Assembly (NCBI GenBank): GCA_036502085.1
Contig: DASXZD010000030.1
Location: 62,001 to 126,000 of the forward strand
Length of the DNA: 64,000 nucleotides
Direction: 5' to 3'
DNA from: PALSA-505 sp036502085
GTDB lineage: Bacteria > Actinomycetota > Actinomycetes > Streptosporangiales > Streptosporangiaceae
Position numbers and translations under genes: made by a program. Numbering within the stretch: position 1 is the first letter of the stretch; each line of letters starts with the position of its first letter. Below, in pieces: positions 59,371 through 64,000 of the stretch. Under the pieces are notes generated by a model. The model saw nothing but the letters and a program-made list of their open reading frames with translations. It was not told the origin of the DNA and ran no database searches.

Positions 59371-59607
59371 AAGAATGTTACGGTCTCCGTGCCCGACGAC
59401 GTGTACCGCAACGCCCGGGTCGCCGCAGCGCGTCGCGATACCTCGCTGAGCGCGCTGGTCGTGGAGTATCTCGAACGACTGTCCGGGCGGATGAACGAGT
59501 TTGCAAGGCTGGAGGCGCTGCAGCAGGAGGTGCAGACCGAGATCGGCCAGTTCCGTGCGGCCGACCGGCTCGGCCGCGACGAGGTCCACGACCGTGCGGT
59601 TCATTGA
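59368..59607 (+). CDS. vapB: Ribbon-helix-helix antitoxin of a VapBC pair
   Basis: A 79-residue protein. KNVTVSVPDDVYRNARVAAARRDTSLSALVVEYLERLSG is a CopG-type ribbon-helix-helix at residues 2-40. The C-terminal EFARLEALQQEVQTEIGQFRAADRLGRDEVH is the flexible toxin-binding part. It should neutralise VapC and repress the operon from the repeats at its start. The GTG at 59368 is chosen because the strand begins directly after it. The end overlaps vapC by 14 bases. Confidence 0.85.
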   Translation: MKNVTVSVPDDVYRNARVAAARRDTSLSALVVEYLERLSGRMNEFARLEALQQEVQTEIGQFRAADRLGRDEVHDRAVH

Positions 59608-60001
59608 CACCAGCGTCCTGCTCTACGCGATCTCACGTGACCGGGCCGAGCAGGATAAAGCCAAGCGCGCCAACGACATCTTGGCCGACCGTGACCTGGC
59701 ACTGTCGGTGCAGGTGCTGCAGGAGTTCTACGTGCAGGCAACCCGCGCCAGCCGGCCGGACCCCATCACTCACCAGCAGGCTGTCCGGCTCATCGAGTCA
59801 TTCCGCCGCTTCCCCGTCCAGGACGTTACCAGCGCGATCCTGATGGCGGCCCTGGCCACGCGCAAGCGGTTCCAGCTCTCCTACTGGGACTCTGCGATCA
59901 TAGAGGCATCCCGCGCGATGGGCTGCGTAGAAGTCCTGTCCGAAGACCTAGGCGACGGCCAGGACTACGCCGGAATCCGGGTCACCAATCCGTTCCGCTG
60001 A
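59594..60001 (+). CDS. vapC: PIN-domain toxin VapC
   Basis: A 135-residue PIN ribonuclease toxin. The acidic residues are Asp 5 in RFIDTSVLLYA, Glu in VQVLQEFYVQATR and Asp in QLSYWDSAIIEASRAMG, with a final Asp in LSEDLGDGQDYAG. These bind magnesium, and the enzyme cuts RNA, usually tRNA or rRNA loops. Start GTG 59594 overlaps the antitoxin gene, which keeps synthesis coupled. The RNA target cannot be read from the sequence. Confidence 0.9.
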   Translation: MRFIDTSVLLYAISRDRAEQDKAKRANDILADRDLALSVQVLQEFYVQATRASRPDPITHQQAVRLIESFRRFPVQDVTSAILMAALATRKRFQLSYWDSAIIEASRAMGCVEVLSEDLGDGQDYAGIRVTNPFR

Positions 60002-60151
60002 GTCCGCCGCAGCTGTGTCATTAACGCTTGCATAACGGTGCGAGATCGCATTCGCAGGCACGGTCGCCGTTGTCGTAGGGCGCGGCCGGGCTGAGTAGGC
60101 TGACCGGGTAATTGCGTCCATCCGCCCAGCTGACCCGGGAGACTACGGGGT

Positions 60152-61525
60152 ATGGATTTCGACTTGCCCGCCCTGCTGGCCGACAGGGCCGGCCAGGGCT
60201 ACGAGCTGCAGGACAAGTACCTCAAACCGCAGCTATCCCGCATGCTGCACGTGATCGGGTTCGACAAGGTCTACGAGAAGGCCGAGGGCGGCTACCTCTA
60301 CGACAGCGACGGCAACCGGTACGCCGACTTCCTGACCGGCTTCGGGGTCTTCGGGATGGGGCGCAACCACCCGGTGATCCGCAAGGCACTGCACGACCTG
60401 CTGGACAGCGAGGTCGCCGACCTGGTCCAGTTCGACTGCGCGCTGCTGCCCGGGCTGCTGGCCGAGCGGCTGCTGGCCAAGGCGCCGGGCCTGGATCGCG
60501 CGTACTTCTGCAACAGCGGCACCGAGGCGGTCGAGACCGCGCTGAAGTTCGCCCGGTACGCCACCGGCAAGCCCCGCGTCCTGTACTGCGACCACGCCTT
60601 CCACGGCCTGACCCTCGGCTCGCTGTCGGTCAACGGCTCGGCCGAGTTCCGCCGCGGCTTCGACCCGCTGCTGCCGGACGGCCGCATTCCGCTGGGCGAC
60701 CTGGACGCGCTGGCCGCCGAATTGCGCAATGGCGACGTCGCGGCCCTGCTGGTCGAGCCGATCCAGGGCAAGGGCGTGCACATCACGCCGCCGGGCTTCC
60801 TGCCGGCCGCGGCGGACCTGCTGCACGACCACGGCGCGCTGCTGATCTGCGACGAGATCCAGACCGGGCTCGGCCGGACCGGGCGGTTCTTCGCCTACCA
60901 GCACGAGGACGTTGAGCCGGACATCGTGACCGTGGCCAAGGCGCTGTCTGGCGGGTTCATCCCGGTCGGCGGCACGCTGGCCAAGGACTGGATCTTCCAG
61001 AAGGTGTACTCCTCGATGGACCGGATGTTCGTGCACGACTCGACATTCGGCCACAACGCGGCGGCGATGACCGCCGGGCTCGCCTCGCTGGCCGTCATCG
61101 ACGACGAGCACCTGGTCGAGAACGCCGAGCGAACCGGCGAGGCGCTGCTGGCCGCGCTGACCGAGATGACCGGCAGCTACGAGATGCTCGGCGAGGTCCG
61201 CGGCCGCGGCCTGATGATCGGCCTGGAGTTCTGCAAGCCCAAGTCGCTCAAGCTGCGCACCGGCTGGAACATGCTGCAGGCCGCCAGGCACGGGCTGTTC
61301 GCGCAGATGATCGTGGTCTTCCTGTTCCAGCGGCACCGGATCCTCACCCAGGTGGCCGCCGATCACGATGAGGTGATCAAGCTGCTGCCCGCGCTGACCA
61401 TCGGCGACACCGAAGTGAAGCTGTTCTGCGACGCGTTCGCCGACGTCATGGACGACGCCAGCCGCGGCAGCGGGCTGATGTGGGACTTCGGCCGCACGCT
61501 GATCAAGCAGTCGCTGAAGCGCTGA
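60152..61525 (+). CDS. Class III PLP-dependent aminotransferase
   Basis: A 457-residue aminotransferase. The PLP lysine is in VAKALSGGFIPVGG at about residue 263, the cofactor Asp is in ALLICDEIQTGLGRTGRFFA, and SGTEAVETALKFARYATGK is the phosphate region. VIGFDKVYEKAEGGYLYDSDGNRYADFLTGFGVFGMGRNHP resembles a subgroup that includes the hopanoid aminotransferase HpnO, with the late MIGLEFCKPKSLKLRTGWNML region also similar. No hopanoid gene is in the window. A role in making an amino-polyol or lipid head group with the genes beside it is a guess. Confidence 0.85.
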   Translation: MDFDLPALLADRAGQGYELQDKYLKPQLSRMLHVIGFDKVYEKAEGGYLYDSDGNRYADFLTGFGVFGMGRNHPVIRKALHDLLDSEVADLVQFDCALLPGLLAERLLAKAPGLDRAYFCNSGTEAVETALKFARYATGKPRVLYCDHAFHGLTLGSLSVNGSAEFRRGFDPLLPDGRIPLGDLDALAAELRNGDVAALLVEPIQGKGVHITPPGFLPAAADLLHDHGALLICDEIQTGLGRTGRFFAYQHEDVEPDIVTVAKALSGGFIPVGGTLAKDWIFQKVYSSMDRMFVHDSTFGHNAAAMTAGLASLAVIDDEHLVENAERTGEALLAALTEMTGSYEMLGEVRGRGLMIGLEFCKPKSLKLRTGWNMLQAARHGLFAQMIVVFLFQRHRILTQVAADHDEVIKLLPALTIGDTEVKLFCDAFADVMDDASRGSGLMWDFGRTLIKQSLKR

Positions 61526-61537
61526 GGCCGCCCGGCG

Positions 61538-62245
61538 TCAGGGCAGCTCGGCGCGGAGCATGGTCTCGGCGATGCCGATGTCGGCCGGCCGGGTGATCGC
61601 GAAGTTCAGCTCGCTGCCCCGGGCCAGCCCGACGGTTACCTCGGGCAGGTAGCGCAGCACGATCCCGCAGTCATCGGCGGGACCGGCGTAGGCGGGACCG
61701 GCGCCCTGGTCGGCAAGCGCGAGCTCGTAGCCGCGGCGGATGACCGACAGCCGGAAGCCCTGCGGGGTCTGCCGTCGGCGCAGCCTGTCCCGGGCCGGCC
61801 GCAGCGTGACGAGCTCGTTTTCGACCGCCACCATCGTGTCCGAAGCCGGGACGGCGGTACAGACCGCCTGCCGAGCCCTGAGCGCGGTGACGCAGTCCTC
61901 GATGATCCGCTGGCCGACCAGCGCGCGCCGCGCGTCGTGGATCAGCACGTTGACCTCGGCCGGGCCGAGCGACTGGAGCGCCTGCCGGACGGACTCGGCC
62001 CGGCTGCGGCCGGGATCGAGCACGCGCGACACCTTGCGGTATCCGCGTCCGGCCAGCAGCGCGCGTACCCCGGCGGCCGCGATCACGATGATCTCGTCGA
62101 TCAGCGGGCTGGCCTCGAACGCCGCGACCGAGTGCCCGATCACCGGCTGGCCGGCCAGCGAGGCGAGCATGCCCGGGCCGGCGGCCTCATCCGGCCCGCC
62201 GGGCCCGGGCTCGGCGACGATGATGGCGATCGTGCGCAGCCTCAT
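61538..62245 (-). CDS. IspD-like cytidylyltransferase, divergent second copy
   Basis: A 235-residue nucleotidyltransferase of the IspD fold. The N-terminal nucleotide loop is altered: IIVAEPGPGGPDEAAGPG replaces the usual AAGxGxR. VRQALQSL, VLIHDARRALV, RQTPQGFRL and ADDCGIVLRYLPEVTV correspond to the IspD motifs, with the later DD variant. It may be a catalytically weakened or re-targeted paralogue. It is 7 bases after the intact copy in the same direction, so the two are co-expressed. Confidence 0.8.
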   Translation of the reverse strand: MRLRTIAIIVAEPGPGGPDEAAGPGMLASLAGQPVIGHSVAAFEASPLIDEIIVIAAAGVRALLAGRGYRKVSRVLDPGRSRAESVRQALQSLGPAEVNVLIHDARRALVGQRIIEDCVTALRARQAVCTAVPASDTMVAVENELVTLRPARDRLRRRQTPQGFRLSVIRRGYELALADQGAGPAYAGPADDCGIVLRYLPEVTVGLARGSELNFAITRPADIGIAETMLRAELP

Positions 62246-62252
62246 CGGCCGG

Positions 62253-63005
62253 TCAGCCTTTCCGGCCCGGTGAGCCCGCGCTCGCGCCCGAAGGCTGCGC
62301 CGCGGTCAGCGAGTTCACGGCGATCACCAGGTCGTGCGGATAGGTGATCTTGATGTTGCCGTCGTCGCCCGGAATGCAGCGCACCGCGACGTCCGAATAG
62401 CGCTGCACGCAGGCCGCGGTATCGGTGCCGATGAAGCCGTCCGCGGCCGCCTGTTCATAGGCGGTGAGCAGCGGGGCGGCCAGGAATCCCTGCGGGGTCT
62501 GCATGGCCATCAGCGTGCCCAGGTCGGCCTGCGCCACCGTGCCGTCCTCGCTGACCTGCAGCAGGCCGTCCCGCGGCACCCCGGGCACGGCCCCGCCCGA
62601 CCGCCGGGCGGTGTGCAGCACCGCCGCGGCCAGGTCCCGGGTGACCAGCGGCCGCGCGGCGTCGTGCATCAGCACGACGTCGATCTGCCCGGCGGCGATC
62701 CGCGGCCGCAGGTGGCGCAGCGCCATCAGCTCGGAATCCTGCCGGGCCACCCCGCCGTGCACGATCTCAACGACGCAGCCGGCCAACTCGGTGCGAGCGA
62801 TCGTCTCGGCCTGCTCGCGGTCCTGCGGCCGCACCACCAGCACCAGCACGCCGACCCCCGGCACCCCGGCCAGCGTCCGCAGCGACCAGGCCAGCATGCT
62901 GCGCCCAGCCAGCGGCAGGTAGACCTTGTTGACCTCGCCGCCGACCCTCACCCCGGCCCCGCTGGCCAGCACCACGGCCGCGGCCAGGCATTCATCCTCG
63001 CGCAC
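62253..63005 (-). CDS. IspD-type cytidylyltransferase
   Basis: A 250-residue enzyme that attaches CMP to a polyol phosphate. The nucleotide loop is AAVVLASGAGVRVGGEVNKVYLPLAGRSML; VLMHDAARPLVTRDLAAA, MAMQTPQGFLAAPL and VRCIPGDDGNIKITYPHDLVIA are the other IspD motifs. It could be the methylerythritol 4-phosphate enzyme or a ribitol/other polyol phosphate variant (TarI-like). With a second copy adjacent and an aminotransferase nearby, a special role is likely. The start gives MREDECLAAAVV. The adjacent ispF that often follows ispD is absent. Confidence 0.85.
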   Translation of the reverse strand: MREDECLAAAVVLASGAGVRVGGEVNKVYLPLAGRSMLAWSLRTLAGVPGVGVLVLVVRPQDREQAETIARTELAGCVVEIVHGGVARQDSELMALRHLRPRIAAGQIDVVLMHDAARPLVTRDLAAAVLHTARRSGGAVPGVPRDGLLQVSEDGTVAQADLGTLMAMQTPQGFLAAPLLTAYEQAAADGFIGTDTAACVQRYSDVAVRCIPGDDGNIKITYPHDLVIAVNSLTAAQPSGASAGSPGRKG

Positions 63006-63320
63006 GGCGGCATCGTAGCCTGTGCGCCGCCTGGCGCCGGGCCGCGGGCACTTCAGCCATCCGCTGCCGATTACCTACCGTCGCCGCGGGCAGGTGCCAC
63101 CAGACCCAACTGCGCTAGATCCCAGGCCGGCGGCCTCCGCGCCGGTACGCTGAGTCGCAGCATCGTAGCTAAGGCGCAGCGTCGTGATCATTCCGGGGGC
63201 CGGCGGAACGCCTTGCTTTTCCTAGCCGGAGAGAAACCCTACGGCGCTTTCTAGCCGGAGAGAAACCCTACGGCGGGCTTTCCTGGCCGGAGAGAAACCC
63301 TACGGCGGGAGGAGGCGGCC
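63006..63320. other. Divergent region ahead of the last gene
   Basis: A 315-base gap between the cytidylyltransferase gene (minus) and the plus-strand frame at 63321. It contains the triple repeat described separately and the Shine-Dalgarno GGGAGGAGG at 63307-63315. Nothing else is recognised. Confidence 0.55.
63224..63307 (+). repeat. Three near-identical 23-bp direct repeats
   Basis: Copies at 63224-63246, 63253-63275 and 63285-63307 contain CCGGAGAGAAACCCTACGG and have periods of 29 and 32 bases. The first two are identical over 23 bases; the third differs in its first base. Each can pair GCCG with CGGC, so a row of small hairpins is possible in RNA. The third abuts the Shine-Dalgarno of the next gene. 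Confidence 0.9.
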
Positions 63321-64000
63321 ATGACCGTGGCGCTGCTGCTTGCGGCGGCGCCCGACAGGCTGTCCGCGATGACCCGGCCGTACCGCAGGCCAGGAGACAG
63401 GGTGGCGGGCAGCAAGCCCCGGGTGGACGGCATGGACGGCCGCCTGGTCGCGGTCGGCGTGCGGCAGATCAAGGTGGCCATGTGCGCCGACGCGGCCGAC
63501 GGGCTGCGGGCGGTGGCCGCGACCGCGCGGTCCGCCGACGACGCCGTCCTGGTCTGCGCCTCGGAGCGCCCGCAGGCCACCCCGACCACCGCGCTGGCCA
63601 TGCTGCTCAGCGGCCCCGGCACGGCTGCGCTGGCCGGCAGCGGGACGCTGCTCGTGGCCCGCGATGACCTGCCGGCCGTGGCCAAGGCGGCCGACGCGCT
63701 CGCCGCGCGGATCGCGTCCGGCCAGCGCCAGGCCGACGCGCAAGCGCACCGCCCGTCGCTGCGGCGCATGCACCGCCGCACCCGCGTCGCCAGCGAACTG
63801 AGCATCGCCGTCCGCTCGCTGATCGAGGACATCGACGGTTCCGGCGTCCGGGTCACGTCGCTGGCCGCCGCGGCGGCAACGCCCGCCCGCGACACGACAA
63901 GCGCCGCCAGCCGGCCGGCGCGGCCCGGCGAGGGCCGACCGGGAGAAGGACTGCTGGCCGCGCTGGTCGTGGCCCCGCTGGCCGACAGGATCGCCCGCTG
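63321..64000 (+). CDS. Unrecognised protein, 3' truncated by the window end
   Basis: Open from ATG 63321 to the end, about 226 codons visible. It is five bases after GGGAGGAGG. The visible protein starts MTVALLLAAAPDRLSAMTRP and is Ala/Arg-rich. A later region with IKVAMCADAADGLRAVAATARSADDAVLVC and TLLVARDDLPAVAKAADALAARI looks like an alpha/beta sub-domain. No catalytic motif or membrane segment is seen so far. In some streptomycetes, CDP-alcohol phosphatidyltransferase-related genes occur in such a neighbourhood beside IspD-like genes; I cannot confirm that here. Confidence 0.6.
   Translation, partial: MTVALLLAAAPDRLSAMTRPYRRPGDRVAGSKPRVDGMDGRLVAVGVRQIKVAMCADAADGLRAVAATARSADDAVLVCASERPQATPTTALAMLLSGPGTAALAGSGTLLVARDDLPAVAKAADALAARIASGQRQADAQAHRPSLRRMHRRTRVASELSIAVRSLIEDIDGSGVRVTSLAAAAATPARDTTSAASRPARPGEGRPGEGLLAALVVAPLADRIAR

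Noticed and set aside
63224..63307. Short CRISPR array or zinc-finger coding repeat (the units can be read as GEKPYG)
   Set aside because: Spacers are only 6-9 bases and there are no cas genes. The frame differs between copies and no Cys or His pairs occur, so the resemblance to zinc-finger linkers is chance.

Overview
The window is a high-GC actinomycete chromosome segment. The evidence is the third-position G/C bias, the frequent GTG and TTG starts, mycothiol enzymology (mca), a putative F420-dependent PPOX-fold enzyme, and gene order. From memory of family synteny, much of it follows the order of Mycobacterium tuberculosis Rv1021 to Rv1095: mazG, eno, ftsB, DUF501, ppx, a tRNA, thiolase, cbs, metB, greA, mca, a small membrane protein, a DUF255 protein, a Z-prenyl synthase and phoH. 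This backbone is broken by blocks not in that order. I cannot fix genus or family; a filamentous actinomycete (Streptosporangiales or a relative) is a guess.

Layout. 1-5.7 kb is a housekeeping operon: the end of a secreted foldase-like protein, then mazG, eno, ftsB, DUF501, ppx and a family 5 uracil-DNA glycosylase, with overlaps at most junctions. A tRNA with unusual features follows, then about 650 bases with no gene. 6.6-11.5 kb holds a PPOX-fold protein, a DUF4287 protein, a thiolase and the transsulfuration pair cbs and metB. 11.5-18.3 kb holds a VWA/MoxR-type ATPase pair, threonine dehydratase, an RDD membrane protein and an Lrp-type regulator. 18.3-22.8 kb has a TetR regulator divergent from a drug exporter with a clear operator, then greA, mca and a small membrane protein. 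22.9-28.1 kb has a SNF2 helicase, a SWIM protein and a methyltransferase. leuS (28.4-31.1 kb) is preceded by a 15-codon leader with three consecutive Leu codons and a strong terminator, a candidate attenuator. 31.3-35.7 kb is accessory: a rhodanese, membrane proteins, a DUF4331 cluster, and relics of a GNAT gene and of lutB.

35.8-40.2 kb is a zinc uptake operon (znuA, znuC, two permeases) ending in a Fur/Zur-type regulator, with a Fur-family box before znuA. 40.5-42.1 kb pairs a DUF929 thioredoxin-like protein with a VKOR, probably an oxidative protein-folding module. An IS630-type transposase split by a frameshift, a methyltransferase, ctaG, a DUF255 protein and an NlpC/P60 hydrolase follow. 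pckA (50.8 kb) is of the ATP-dependent type and has a long upstream region with a consensus CRP site and a GntR/DasR-like palindrome. uppS and a PIN-PhoH protein complete the conserved order. 55-58 kb has an AAA ATPase, a whiJ-like set (ATP-binding anti-sigma-like protein, XRE regulator, DUF397) and a GNAT. 58.3-60 kb is a small island with DUF3800 and VapBC. The last 4 kb has a class III aminotransferase, two tandem IspD-type cytidylyltransferases and the start of an unrecognised protein behind a triple repeat. I read this last set as polyol-phosphate or lipid head-group metabolism, but only by inference.

Most starts were chosen from Shine-Dalgarno spacing. All functional names come from reading protein motifs by eye; no database search was run.
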